Origin: an uncultured Muribaculaceae bacterium
GTDB lineage: Bacteria; Bacteroidota; Bacteroidia; Bacteroidales; Muribaculaceae
DNA length: 22,842 nucleotides
Direction of reading: 5' to 3'
Assembly (NCBI GenBank): GCA_905209725.1
Contig: CAJLTZ010000035.1
Location: 1 to 22,842 of the forward strand
The position numbers and the translations under genes were made by a program. A model generated the notes under the pieces. The model saw only the letters and a list, made by a program, of their open reading frames with translations, was not told the origin of the DNA and searched no databases. Numbering within the stretch: the stretch's first letter is position 1; each line of letters opens with the position of its first letter. Positions 10,799 through 17,866 of this stretch are shown here, piece after piece.

Positions 10799-10806
10799 CA
10801 AAGATA
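10799..10806 (-). promoter_or_regulatory. Candidate mutA promoter -7 box with ~125-nt leader
   Basis: The minus strand reads TATCTTTG here, an exact match to the Bacteroidetes -7 consensus, with a weak -33-like GTTTC at about 10826-10830. Transcription would start near 10793, giving a leader of about 125 nt before the mutA ATG. The leader contains a small perfect hairpin (TCCGA and TCGGA, 10760-10774) and other GC-rich complementary bits. The gap 10670-10894 otherwise holds no convincing gene. No cobalamin riboswitch core was recognised. Confidence 0.6.
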
Positions 10807-10839
10807 TTCAATATTTCAGAATTTAGAAACTTTTAATGC

Positions 10840-10857
10840 TGAAAAACACTTTTTTCA
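10840..10857 (-). terminator. Possible AT-rich terminator after ftsE
   Basis: A 7-bp palindrome (TGAAAAA and TTTTTCA around a 4-nt loop) lies 38-55 nt past the ftsE stop on the minus strand. Its own 3' arm supplies the T-run. The stem is AT-rich and short, so this is a weak call. It also abuts the -33 region of the mutA promoter. Confidence 0.3.
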
Positions 10858-10894
10858 TGGGTTGCATCCCCGCTTTTCATCAATCTGCAAGTCT

Positions 10895-11608
10895 TCAACC
10901 GGCAATTAAGCGTTTTTCCTCACATCTGAGCGATGGCGCAGGGAAGTCTTCAGTCATCTGCAGATTGTGGGTAGCCATTAGCACGGCAGTGCCCTGTTCA
11001 TGGCATAGACGGTGGAGCAGGTCCACAATCTGATATCCGGTCTGCGGGTCAAGGTTGCCGGTGGGCTCGTCGGCGAGAATAAGCTTCGGGCTATTGAGCA
11101 GGGCGCGGGCTATCACCACGCGCTGCTGCTCGCCTCCACTCAATTCGTGGGGCATCTTATAGCTTTTGTTGGCCATTCCTACAAGTCCGAGCACCTCCTC
11201 TATCCTGTCGGCAATCTCACCCTTGCTTTTCCAGCCTGTGGCCTCGAGCACGAATCTAAGGTTCGATGCCGCCGAACGGTCCTGCAGAAGCTGGAAATCC
11301 TGGAACACGATTCCAACGTTGCGGCGCAGAAACGGAATCTGCTTGCGCTTTATTGACATCAGGTCAAAATCGAGCACCTTAGCCCGCTCTCCCTCAGTGA
11401 GGGGAACATCGGCATACATTGTCTTCATCAGCGAACTCTTGCCGCTGCCCACACGTCCCACAAGATAATGAAACGTTCCCTCCTCTATGTTGATGTCCAC
11501 GTCCTTTAGCACGAGCCGTTCGGCACGGTAGACATTCACTTTCTCATATTCTATCACGGGATTCGGCTTAGAGCCAGTCTCCGTGACGTTCTCATTCAGT
11601 TCATCCAT
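10895..11608 (-). CDS. ftsE: FtsE-type cell division ABC ATPase
   Basis: FtsE is the cytoplasmic ATPase partner of the membrane protein FtsX, controlling septal peptidoglycan hydrolysis. The 237-residue product has Walker [10 protein letters not shown] (51-59), Q-loop FQDFQLL (102-108), signature LSGGEQQ (156-162), Walker B LILADEP (176-182) and switch His214. The motif [11 protein letters not shown] and [16 protein letters not shown] fit Bacteroidetes FtsE better than LolD or other small ABC ATPases, but a LolD-like role cannot be excluded by motif reading. It has an acidic N-terminal extension of about 18 residues. It lies 19 nt downstream of radA on the same strand and is probably cotranscribed. 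No ftsX is adjacent. Confidence 0.85.
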   Translation of the reverse strand: MDELNENVTETGSKPNPVIEYEKVNVYRAERLVLKDVDINIEEGTFHYLVGRVGSGKSSLMKTMYADVPLTEGERAKVLDFDLMSIKRKQIPFLRRNVGIVFQDFQLLQDRSAASNLRFVLEATGWKSKGEIADRIEEVLGLVGMANKSYKMPHELSGGEQQRVVIARALLNSPKLILADEPTGNLDPQTGYQIVDLLHRLCHEQGTAVLMATHNLQMTEDFPAPSLRCEEKRLIAG

Positions 11609-11627
11609 ATTTATGTATGGTGTATGT

Positions 11628-12989
11628 TCAATTGTCGAAGAGGGCCCGCAGCAGGTCGTGCACGCGTCCCACCTCTACTATTTTTATCTTGTAATTATCT
11701 TTCGACCCCCGGAGGTTGCCCTTGGGGATGAAGATTTTTTCAAAACCGAGTTTTTCGGCCTCAGCCACACGGCTCTCCATTCTGGTCACCGTTCTTATTT
11801 CACCTGACAGGCCCACTTCGCCAGCGAAAGCCGCACGGCGCGGGATGCTCACATCGAAATTCGACGACATCACTGCTGCCACCACCGCCATATCAAGCGC
11901 GGGGTCGGTCACCTTCAGTCCTCCGGCGATATTGAGGAACACGTCTTTCTGTCCAAGGCGGAACTTAGCTCTTTTCTCAAGCACGGCAAGCAGCATGTTA
12001 AGCCTGCGCTGGTCGTATCCGGTCACGCTTCTCTGTGGCGTGCCATAAGCAGCCGAAGAGACCAGAGCCTGCACCTCCACCAGAAAAGGACGCACACCCT
12101 CCACCATCACGCCGATGGCGATGCCGCTCATCTCCTCCTCTCGGTTTTCCGAAAGAAGCATCTCTGAGGGATTCTTCACCTCGCGCAGCCCGGCACGCGC
12201 CATCTCATAGATGCCGATTTCCGATGTGGAACCGAATCGATTTTTTATGGAGCGCAGAATACGGTAAAGATACTGGCGGTCGCCCTCAAATTGGAGCACC
12301 GTGTCGACGATATGCTCCAACACCTTCGGCCCGGCGATTGCTCCATCCTTATTAATATGCCCCACAAGAATCACGGGAACACCGCTCTCCTTTGCATAGC
12401 GAAGAAGCGAGGCGGCACATTCGCGCACCTGCGACACACTCCCCGGTGCCGACTCGATTTCCGAACTCATTATGGTCTGAATCGAATCCACCACCACCAT
12501 GTCGGGCTTCACATTCTCAATTTGTGTGAAGATGGCGTCAAGACTCGTTTCGCAGAGAATAAACGTGTTGTCGGCCACTTTGCCGAGACGGTCGGCGCGG
12601 AGGCGCAACTGGGAGGCACTCTCCTCGCCTGACACATAGAGGATTTTTCGTCCGCGGATGGAAAGGATGTTCTGAAGCAGCAAGGTCGACTTGCCGATGC
12701 CCGGTTCGCCGCCGATCAGCGTGAGGCTTCCGGCCACCAGTCCTCCGCCGAGCACTCGGTTGAGCTCCGACGATGGCATCTTGATGCGCATCTCGTCGGT
12801 GACCTCAATCTCGGAGAGGGGCACCGGGCGGCTGCTCTTCACAAGACCGCGCTCCGACTTTCCCTTCGACACTGAGACACGTTCCTCCACGAATGTGTTC
12901 CATTCGCGGCAGGAAGGACATTGCCCAAGCCACTTTGCCGATTCATAGCCGCAGTTATTACAAAAATATGCCGTCTTTGTCTTAGCCAT
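11628..12989 (-). CDS. radA: DNA repair protein RadA/Sms
   Basis: RadA is a hexameric DnaB-like helicase that promotes branch migration in homologous recombination. The 453-residue protein, normal for the family, has an N-terminal zinc finger (C10, C13, C24, C27), Walker A GGEPGIGKST (93-102), the RadA-specific KNRFG motif (249-253) and a C-terminal Lon-protease-like domain (about 280-453, GGLKVTDPALDMAVV) without visible protease activity, as usual. Start MAKTKTAYFCNNCG is canonical. A perfect minus-strand TAnnTTTG box lies 94 nt upstream, giving a leader of about 85-90 nt. ftsE follows after 19 nt. Confidence 0.98.
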   Translation of the reverse strand: MAKTKTAYFCNNCGYESAKWLGQCPSCREWNTFVEERVSVSKGKSERGLVKSSRPVPLSEIEVTDEMRIKMPSSELNRVLGGGLVAGSLTLIGGEPGIGKSTLLLQNILSIRGRKILYVSGEESASQLRLRADRLGKVADNTFILCETSLDAIFTQIENVKPDMVVVDSIQTIMSSEIESAPGSVSQVRECAASLLRYAKESGVPVILVGHINKDGAIAGPKVLEHIVDTVLQFEGDRQYLYRILRSIKNRFGSTSEIGIYEMARAGLREVKNPSEMLLSENREEEMSGIAIGVMVEGVRPFLVEVQALVSSAAYGTPQRSVTGYDQRRLNMLLAVLEKRAKFRLGQKDVFLNIAGGLKVTDPALDMAVVAAVMSSNFDVSIPRRAAFAGEVGLSGEIRTVTRMESRVAEAEKLGFEKIFIPKGNLRGSKDNYKIKIVEVGRVHDLLRALFDN

Positions 12990-13082
12990 TATATTGCACC
13001 TTCCAATTCTCCGGATTCAATATTCCCCCCTCAGGAAAGAGCCTTGAAAAATAATTCAAGAAATTTTTCCTTAAACTATCTG

Positions 13083-13090
13083 CAAAAGTA
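13083..13090 (-). promoter_or_regulatory. Candidate radA -7 promoter box
   Basis: The minus strand reads TACTTTTG, an exact TAnnTTTG match. It is only 12 nt from the oppositely directed mdh -7 box, so the two promoters overlap. The leader to radA would be about 87 nt and includes a 6-bp hairpin (CTTGAA 13043-13048 with TTCAAG 13055-13060). No good -33 TTG is visible. Confidence 0.5.
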
Positions 13091-13102
13091 ATAAAAAATA
13101 TT

Positions 13103-13110
13103 TATATTTG
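13103..13110 (+). promoter_or_regulatory. Candidate mdh -7 promoter box
   Basis: TATATTTG is an exact match to TAnnTTTG within an AT-rich tract. Transcription would start near 13115, giving a leader of about 135 nt before the mdh ATG at 13251. The -33 region would fall on top of the radA -7 box. Confidence 0.6.
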
Positions 13111-13151
13111 CGTCTTAAAAGAACAAAGGAGTTCCGCAGAGCGTATAAAAA

Positions 13152-13197
13152 GGGCCGGGGGAAATGGAAAGCCCCCAAGCCCGGCGACCCGGCGGGC
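13152..13197 (+). promoter_or_regulatory. GC-rich structured 5' leader of mdh with alternative stems
   Basis: GGGGG 13157-13161 pairs with CCCCC 13172-13176 around a 10-nt loop. GCCC 13179-13182 can close this hairpin by pairing with GGGC 13152-13155, or instead form a second hairpin with GGGC 13194-13197 (GCCCG/CGGGC, 9-nt loop). The two pairings of 13179-13182 exclude each other. The block is GC-rich in an otherwise AT-rich gap. Downstream, 13206-13229 could encode a 7-residue peptide (MNSKTTK) ending 21 nt before the mdh ATG. No T-run follows, so transcription attenuation is not indicated. No known riboswitch class was recognised. Confidence 0.55.
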
Positions 13198-13250
13198 ACT
13201 GATGTATGAACTCAAAAACAACCAAATAAACCCAAATTTTATAAAGAATT

Positions 13251-14264
13251 ATGGAATTCTTAACCGACGAAAAACTTCTTATTGTTGGAGCAGCCGGCAT
13301 GATCGGATCCAACATGGCTCAGACAGCCATCATGATGCACCTCACCCCGAACATCTGCCTTTATGATCCCTATGCAAAGGGACTCGAGGGCGTGGCTGAG
13401 GAGCTTCTTCAGTGCGGTTTCGAAGGTGTAAACATCACCTACACCGATGATATCGAAACAGCCTTCACAGGTGCCAAATACATCGTATCGTCGGGTGGTG
13501 CACCCCGTAAAGCCGGCATGACCCGTGAGGACCTCCTCCGCGGCAACTCCCAGATTGCTGAGGATTTCGGCAAGAACGTACGTAAATATTGCCCCGATGT
13601 AAAGCACATCGTGGTGATCTTCAACCCCGCCGACATCACAGGTCTTGTAACGCTTCTCTATTCCGGCGTTAAGCCTTCTTGCGTCACCACACTTGCCGCT
13701 CTTGACAGCACACGTCTGCGCAACGAGCTCGCAAAATATTTCAAGATCGACCCGGACAAGGTGGTCAATGCCCGCACATACGGCGGCCACGGCGAGCAGA
13801 TGGCTGTATTCGCCAGCACAGTGATGGTTGACGGCACACCCCTTACCACTCTCATCGAAGAGGGCAAACTTCCCAAGGAGGACTGGGAGGCCATGAAGGT
13901 CCGCGTGATCCAGGGTGGCAAGAACATCATCGACCTCCGCGGCCGCAGCTCATTCCAGAGCCCCGCTTATCTCTCCATCGAGATGATCGCTGCCGCTATG
14001 GGTGGCCCGGCATTCCGCTGGCCCGCTGGCGTTTATGTCAACGATGACAAGTTCCACAACATCATGATGGCCATGGAGACCACTATCTCCAAGGATGGTG
14101 TAACATTCCGTCCCGTGGAAGGAACTGCTAAAGAGAACGCCGAACTCGAGGAAAGCTACAAGCACCTCTGCGCTCTCCGCGACGAAGTGATATCTCTCGG
14201 AATCATGCCTCCCATCGACAAATGGGGCGAATACAATCCCTACCTTCTCGAAAAAACCAAATAA
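13251..14264 (+). CDS. mdh: Malate dehydrogenase, Bacteroidales type
   Basis: This NAD-dependent enzyme interconverts malate and oxaloacetate. In Bacteroidales it feeds the fumarate-succinate branch whose product can enter the MutA/MutB reaction encoded nearby. The 337-residue product has a Rossmann motif GAAGMIGS (13-20), the substrate loop APRKAGMTREDLLRGNS with Arg86 and Arg92, Asp152/Arg155, and catalytic His180 in TYGGHGEQM. It is longer than the roughly 312-residue enzyme of other bacteria and has the MEFLTDEK N-terminus typical of the Bacteroidales form. Strong GCC/CTC/AAG codon preference suggests high expression. It has its own promoter, long leader and terminator, so it is probably monocistronic. 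Confidence 0.95.
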   Translation: MEFLTDEKLLIVGAAGMIGSNMAQTAIMMHLTPNICLYDPYAKGLEGVAEELLQCGFEGVNITYTDDIETAFTGAKYIVSSGGAPRKAGMTREDLLRGNSQIAEDFGKNVRKYCPDVKHIVVIFNPADITGLVTLLYSGVKPSCVTTLAALDSTRLRNELAKYFKIDPDKVVNARTYGGHGEQMAVFASTVMVDGTPLTTLIEEGKLPKEDWEAMKVRVIQGGKNIIDLRGRSSFQSPAYLSIEMIAAAMGGPAFRWPAGVYVNDDKFHNIMMAMETTISKDGVTFRPVEGTAKENAELEESYKHLCALRDEVISLGIMPPIDKWGEYNPYLLEKTK

Positions 14265-14318
14265 GAGAAACCGGATTCATATCCACTCCTTTTAATAAGG
14301 AATCATGCTTAAAACATA

Positions 14319-14354
14319 GAAGAGCGTGCCTCAGGGTGCGCTCTTCCTGTTTCT
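14319..14354 (+). terminator. Rho-independent terminator of mdh
   Basis: A 12-bp stem (14319-14330 with 14335-14346, two G-T pairs) closes a TCAG loop and is followed by CTGTTTCT. It is 54 nt past the mdh stop. Confidence 0.8.
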
Positions 14355-14370
14355 ATTCCCTACACTCATT

Positions 14371-14394
14371 ATTATATGCACTATTATATGCACT
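14371..14394 (+). repeat. Perfect 12-nt tandem duplication
   Basis: ATTATATGCACT occurs twice in direct tandem (14371-14382 and 14383-14394), between the mdh terminator and the next lipoprotein gene. It could be a recent slippage duplication or a pair of half-sites in that gene's promoter region. No TAnnTTTG box was found downstream of it. Confidence 0.7.
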
Positions 14395-14465
14395 CGAATG
14401 AACCGATTAGGGTGCTTGTTCGTTCTAAGCATTGAAAGACCGAAACAATAATCACATTTAATATT

Positions 14466-14936
14466 ATGAAGAAATTGCTTTATCTCTTGTTCCTGTTGCC
14501 ACTGTGCATGCTTGCCTCCTGCCACGACGATGACGATCTTCCCAACGTCGATGTCACGGTGACCGTGAGCAATGTGGCTGTTGTCGACGGCGATGACATA
14601 TATGTAGTGCAGGGCGACACGCTCCGTGTGGATGGCGTCTCAGTGAAAGGAAACGGTAGCCGGGCCACTATCTACAGCGTGACTTATGCTCTTGACGGCA
14701 TATCATTTATCGTGAGTCCTATTTCACCCTTCGGGCTCAGCCTTCCCACCTCCAATCTGAAAATAGGCGAATTTGATCTGGACCTCGTGTTCGATCTTCT
14801 GCAGGAAGACAAGACGCCTGCCACAGCTGCAATCGACTATGACGTGCATGTGGTGGCCGACAAGAATGCACTGCCCGCCGGCGCCGAAATAGGAACCTAC
14901 GCTCTCAACGCGAGCATTAAGGCAAAAGACAGATGA
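14466..14936 (+). CDS. Acidic surface-type lipoprotein, unknown function
   Basis: The 156-residue protein has a classic lipoprotein signal with lipobox LASC (Cys19), followed at once by HDDDD. In Bacteroidetes, acidic residues right after the lipidated cysteine act as a lipoprotein export signal, so the mature protein is probably on the cell surface. The mature part (about 28-156) is rich in alternating hydrophobic and polar residues (VDVTVTVSNVAVVDGDDIYV) and reads as a single beta-sandwich domain, with the phrase TPATAAIDYDVHVV near 117-130. No named family was recognised. It is flanked by terminators on both sides and is probably expressed alone. Confidence 0.85.
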   Translation: MKKLLYLLFLLPLCMLASCHDDDDLPNVDVTVTVSNVAVVDGDDIYVVQGDTLRVDGVSVKGNGSRATIYSVTYALDGISFIVSPISPFGLSLPTSNLKIGEFDLDLVFDLLQEDKTPATAAIDYDVHVVADKNALPAGAEIGTYALNASIKAKDR

Positions 14937-14981
14937 CATTCGACAAACTGATGATAATGGGCTGAAGCAGTTGAATATCAC

Positions 14982-15022
14982 GGCCGTTCTCCGAATATCG
15001 AAGAGCGGCCTGATTGTTTTTT
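14982..15022 (+). terminator. Strong rho-independent terminator of the lipoprotein gene
   Basis: A 9-bp stem (14982-14990 with 15002-15010, one T-G pair) continues through one mismatch into CGA/TCG around an ATA loop. It is followed by a T6 run at 15017-15022. Confidence 0.85.
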
Positions 15023-15105
15023 GCCAAGAGCATTAACGGTCTTGAATGAACAATAAGCCTTTACAAAGTGTTATAAAATAAAAAATTACGAAAAAAAATA
15101 GGGTA

Positions 15106-15354
15106 ATGTCAATGCTTCAAGTAGTCGCTGTAATTGTGATTTTGGGAGTGATGGTGCTGATCCTTCTCGGCATCAGCCATATCTTTTCGGGGTCGTTCAA
15201 TACCGACCAGAACGATGAGGCAGCCCTCCGGCAGGACCTTGAAGATAAACCTGACGTAATAACTGAAGAAAATGTGTTTCACCAGCTCCTTCGCGATGAG
15301 AACTCGTTCAAGAAATCCTCAGCCGCCACTGCCAACTCTGAAACCCACACCTGA
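15106..15354 (+). CDS. Small single-span membrane protein, unknown
   Basis: The 82-residue product has one strong hydrophobic segment at residues 4-28 (LQVVAVIVILGVMVLILLG), then a polar acidic tail (29-82) with a helical, charged stretch (DEAALRQDLEDKPDVITEEN). This resembles the small anchored proteins common in Bacteroidales, with the tail probably cytosolic. ATG 15106 is used; ATG 15112 two codons later is equally possible. It follows a strong terminator, so it needs its own promoter, but none with good consensus is seen. Codon use is similar to the neighbouring genes. No family was recognised. No terminator is seen before the LRR gene. Confidence 0.6.
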   Translation: MSMLQVVAVIVILGVMVLILLGISHIFSGSFNTDQNDEAALRQDLEDKPDVITEENVFHQLLRDENSFKKSSAATANSETHT

Positions 15355-15510
15355 GAATTACGGGATTTGGGATAAAAGCATTTTGACAAAAACATTTTCA
15401 AAGAATCTTAAACATTATTTAAGGATAAATGTTAATATAGTAAACACAGAAGAAAGTCAACCTGACTTACGGTTGTATAGGTCACCGGAATTTGATTCCA
15501 CACTAAAACT

Positions 15511-15573
15511 ATGAAACACAAACCGAATCGCCGAGACCGCAATGCGATGGAGGCAAAAAAAAGTAAGGCATGA
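15511..15573 (+). CDS. Possible 20-residue basic peptide
   Basis: Within the 279-nt gap before the LRR gene (15355-15633), an ATG opens a reading frame of 20 codons rich in Lys and Arg (starts MKHKPNRRDR, ends KKSKA). There is no recognisable ribosome-binding site, which is uninformative in this phylum. It could be a leader peptide, a small regulatory protein, or chance. The rest of the gap is AT-rich leader or promoter sequence with no clear consensus box. Confidence 0.2.
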   Translation: MKHKPNRRDRNAMEAKKSKA

Positions 15574-15633
15574 CTCTGATGACATGGTAAATAACAATTA
15601 GGTAAAAAACATCAATCAAGAAAAATAAGAGTT

Positions 15634-16704
15634 ATGAAAAGAATCGCAATATTCATGGCGGCTTTGCTCGCAGTTTCAGGAGCATTCGCCCAGAATCTGA
15701 ACAAAGCAGAGCAGAAAAATCTGCAGAAATTCCTTGAACAGACATCGGGTAAAGGGGTAAGCAACGGCGTCGCTCTCAAGGCACCCACCGTGGAATCACT
15801 TCTTGCATCGAAAGATGTGGTGGTGGAAAACGGATACATCACGGAAATTTCCCTGAAGAACCGTGAGCTCGGCGGACCGCTGGTTCTCTCCGGTTTTAAG
15901 GCCCTCCGCAAAATAGATGTCACCGGCAACCGCCTGACCTCACTTACTGTGACGAACAATCCCGCGCTCGTAGAACTGAACGCCGGCCGCAACCGTCTTA
16001 CCAACGTTGACATCGAGAACTGCCCGCAGCTTCAGATTCTTCGTCTGAACCGCAACGCACTGAGCTCTATCAATCTCGGCGCTGTGCCTCTCCTTCAGAG
16101 ACTGAATCTTTCAGGCAATGCTTTCGTGGAGCTTGACGTTACAAACGCTGCCAACCTCAAATATCTGAACGTAAACAGCAACCGCCTCGAGCAGCTCGCA
16201 GTGGCCGGATGCCAGAACCTTAATACGCTTTACGCTGCGTTCAACGATCTGACCGGCATCGAACTGCAGGGACTCGTTAACCTCCAGAACCTGAGTATCG
16301 GCAACAACAAGATTCAGAAACTCTATGTGCAGTGTCTTCCCGCTCTGAGCACACTCCTCTGCAGCGACAACCATATGACCCAGCTCGCCATCAACGACTG
16401 CAAGAACCTTGTAGATGTATGGGCTCCCTATAACGACCTCACATCCTTCACCGTAAATCAGGCCCCGACACTCGGATTCGTAAACCTCGCCTGGAACGAC
16501 CTTACCACCCTCACACTCTCCAACCAGTCTTACCTGCAGCGCGTGAATGTGGCCAACAACCAGCTCGTCACCCTCGACCTCACATTCGACCCGATGCTGA
16601 CCGTGGTTAACGTAACCAACAACGAGATGCTCACCGACCTTCGTCTTGAGGGCTGCTCCGAGCTCCGCAATGTGATTGGCGACGACGAATACGAACCCTT
16701 CTGA
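15634..16704 (+). CDS. Secreted leucine-rich repeat protein
   Basis: The 356-residue product starts with a signal peptide (MKRIAIFMAALLAVSGAFA, cut before Gln20). A linker domain (20-89) follows. Residues 90-320 are eleven repeats of exactly 21 residues each (pattern LxxLNVxxNxLTxLxVxxxP), then a twelfth of 22 residues (321-342) and a short acidic tail ending DDEYEPF. This is the short LRR type found in internalin-like and Bacteroidetes surface proteins. Such solenoids bind proteins. No lipobox, sorting motif or C-terminal secretion domain is visible, so the protein should be periplasmic or released. The target is unknown. A near-perfect terminator follows. Confidence 0.9.
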   Translation: MKRIAIFMAALLAVSGAFAQNLNKAEQKNLQKFLEQTSGKGVSNGVALKAPTVESLLASKDVVVENGYITEISLKNRELGGPLVLSGFKALRKIDVTGNRLTSLTVTNNPALVELNAGRNRLTNVDIENCPQLQILRLNRNALSSINLGAVPLLQRLNLSGNAFVELDVTNAANLKYLNVNSNRLEQLAVAGCQNLNTLYAAFNDLTGIELQGLVNLQNLSIGNNKIQKLYVQCLPALSTLLCSDNHMTQLAINDCKNLVDVWAPYNDLTSFTVNQAPTLGFVNLAWNDLTTLTLSNQSYLQRVNVANNQLVTLDLTFDPMLTVVNVTNNEMLTDLRLEGCSELRNVIGDDEYEPF

Positions 16705-16749
16705 AACACTTCCGCAGAAGCCAAATAAGAATAGATAATTCCAACTCCC

Positions 16750-16780
16750 GGCCGGATCTTTCGCAGATCCGGCCTTTTTT
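16750..16780 (+). terminator. Strong rho-independent terminator of the LRR gene
   Basis: GGCCGGATCT (16750-16759) and AGATCCGGCC (16765-16774) form a perfect 10-bp stem with loop TTCGC, directly followed by T6 (16775-16780). Confidence 0.95.
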
Positions 16781-16782
16781 AT

Positions 16783-16790
16783 TATCTTTA
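16783..16790 (+). promoter_or_regulatory. Candidate -7 box of the fucosyltransferase gene
   Basis: TATCTTTA matches TAnnTTTG at all but the last base. It abuts the LRR terminator and lies 14 nt before the ATG at 16805, so the leader would be only about 8-10 nt. The -33 region would fall inside the terminator hairpin. Weak call. Confidence 0.3.
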
Positions 16791-16804
16791 CAAAAAATTT
16801 CGCA

Positions 16805-17785
16805 ATGTCGCATTCCTCCCATATAACAATCAAATTCGTTAACTTCTGGCCGTCGCTCAATCCGGAAGACAATAAGTTCACCAATATTCTCCGCATCCAT
16901 CATAATGTCACGGTGCTTGATTCCCAGAGCGATGAGGTGCCAGACATCCTGTTCTATTCCCGCTGCGACGGCTTTGAACATTATAAATATGATTGCCTGA
17001 AGGTGTATTATTCAGGGGAAAACGATTTCCCCAATTTAAATGAATGCGATTATGCCATAACCCATTATCCCTATTCGTGCGGATCGCGCAATCTGCGCTA
17101 TCCCCTATTCATGCTTTTCGAGCAGGCTCCGCTGGCCATTAATCCCGCACCAATCACAGACTCTGAGGCTCTGGGGCGGCAATTCTGCAGCGTAGTGATG
17201 AGCAATGCCGCCAACTGCCATCCCAAACGCCTCAAAATCATCAACGCCGTAGACAATTACAAACCCGTGGCATTCGGAGGCGCCTACCGCAATAATGTGG
17301 GTGGACGCGTAGACGACAAGCATCAGTTCATAAGCCGTTACAAATTCAATCTCGCTCTCGAAAACACCATCGTCGACGGTTATGTCACCGAAAAAATCAT
17401 GGAGCCCTTAGCCGCCAACACCGTGCCCATCTACTGGGGCTGCGATTTGGCTAAACGCGACTTCAATCCCGACGCTTTCATTAATGTGGAGGACTATGAC
17501 TCCATCGAATCATTCATCTCCGCATTGAAGCGTATTGACCACGATCCTGCCGAATATCTCGCCATGCTCCGTGCAGCCAACGGATTGAGCGCCACGGCAG
17601 CACAGCTGGATGAATCGCTCCTCAAATTTCTCGACAATATTGCCGACACCCGAAAGCGACATGTGACCAAATATGCCGAAATCGGAGATATCAACACCCG
17701 CAACAGCATCCTTTATCCACTGACGCTCAACCGGCATATTTACCGCGCTGCTAAATTCCTCTCCCTCCTCAATAAAAAGAAATAA
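16805..17785 (+). CDS. GT10 family alpha-1,3/4-fucosyltransferase-like glycosyltransferase
   Basis: GT10 enzymes transfer fucose from GDP-fucose to N-acetylglucosamine or glucose in glycans such as Lewis antigens. The 326-residue product contains the family's C-terminal signature RYKFNLALENT (178-188), DGYVTEKIMEPL (191-202) and VPIYWG (207-212), then DFNPDAFINV (219-228), all close to Helicobacter pylori fucosyltransferase; Glu196 and Lys197 correspond to its donor-binding Glu/Lys. The N-terminal acceptor domain (about 1-150) begins with a typical KFVNFWP. No transmembrane span or heptad repeats are present; the basic C-terminus (LNRHIYRAAKFLSLLNKKK) could peripherally attach to the membrane. 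No other glycan-assembly gene is adjacent. Linkage and acceptor cannot be told from sequence. Confidence 0.9.
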   Translation: MSHSSHITIKFVNFWPSLNPEDNKFTNILRIHHNVTVLDSQSDEVPDILFYSRCDGFEHYKYDCLKVYYSGENDFPNLNECDYAITHYPYSCGSRNLRYPLFMLFEQAPLAINPAPITDSEALGRQFCSVVMSNAANCHPKRLKIINAVDNYKPVAFGGAYRNNVGGRVDDKHQFISRYKFNLALENTIVDGYVTEKIMEPLAANTVPIYWGCDLAKRDFNPDAFINVEDYDSIESFISALKRIDHDPAEYLAMLRAANGLSATAAQLDESLLKFLDNIADTRKRHVTKYAEIGDINTRNSILYPLTLNRHIYRAAKFLSLLNKKK

Positions 17786-17795
17786 TGCATCTTCT

Positions 17796-17819
17796 AAAAT
17801 AGTTTAACGCTATTTTTTT
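17796..17819 (+). terminator. Weak AT-rich terminator after the GT10 gene
   Basis: AAAATAG (17796-17802) and CTATTTT (17810-17816) form a 7-bp stem around a 7-nt loop, and the T-run continues to 17819. The stem is AT-rich, so termination may be partial. Confidence 0.5.
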
Positions 17820-17830
17820 CATTGGCATAG

Positions 17831-17861
17831 TTGCGGTTGTGCTAAATTATCATTATTTTTG
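17831..17861 (+). promoter_or_regulatory. Promoter of the BadF-type kinase, probably leaderless
   Basis: TTG at 17831-17833 and TATTTTTG at 17854-17861 match the Bacteroidetes -33 and -7 elements, with a 20-nt spacer. The start point would be about 3-7 nt after the box, which is at or next to the ATG at 17867. The mRNA would thus have almost no leader. Confidence 0.65.
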
Positions 17862-17866
17862 CACTT

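Noticed and set aside
10682..10909. A 75-codon plus-strand frame between ftsE and mutA
   Set aside because: It runs through the mutA promoter and into the ftsE end, with an unconvincing composition. A membrane-like start alone is not enough.
16111..16896. A 261-codon minus-strand frame opposite the LRR gene
   Set aside because: It crosses a strong terminator and mirrors the 63-nt repeat period of the LRR gene, so it is a by-product of repeat codon use.
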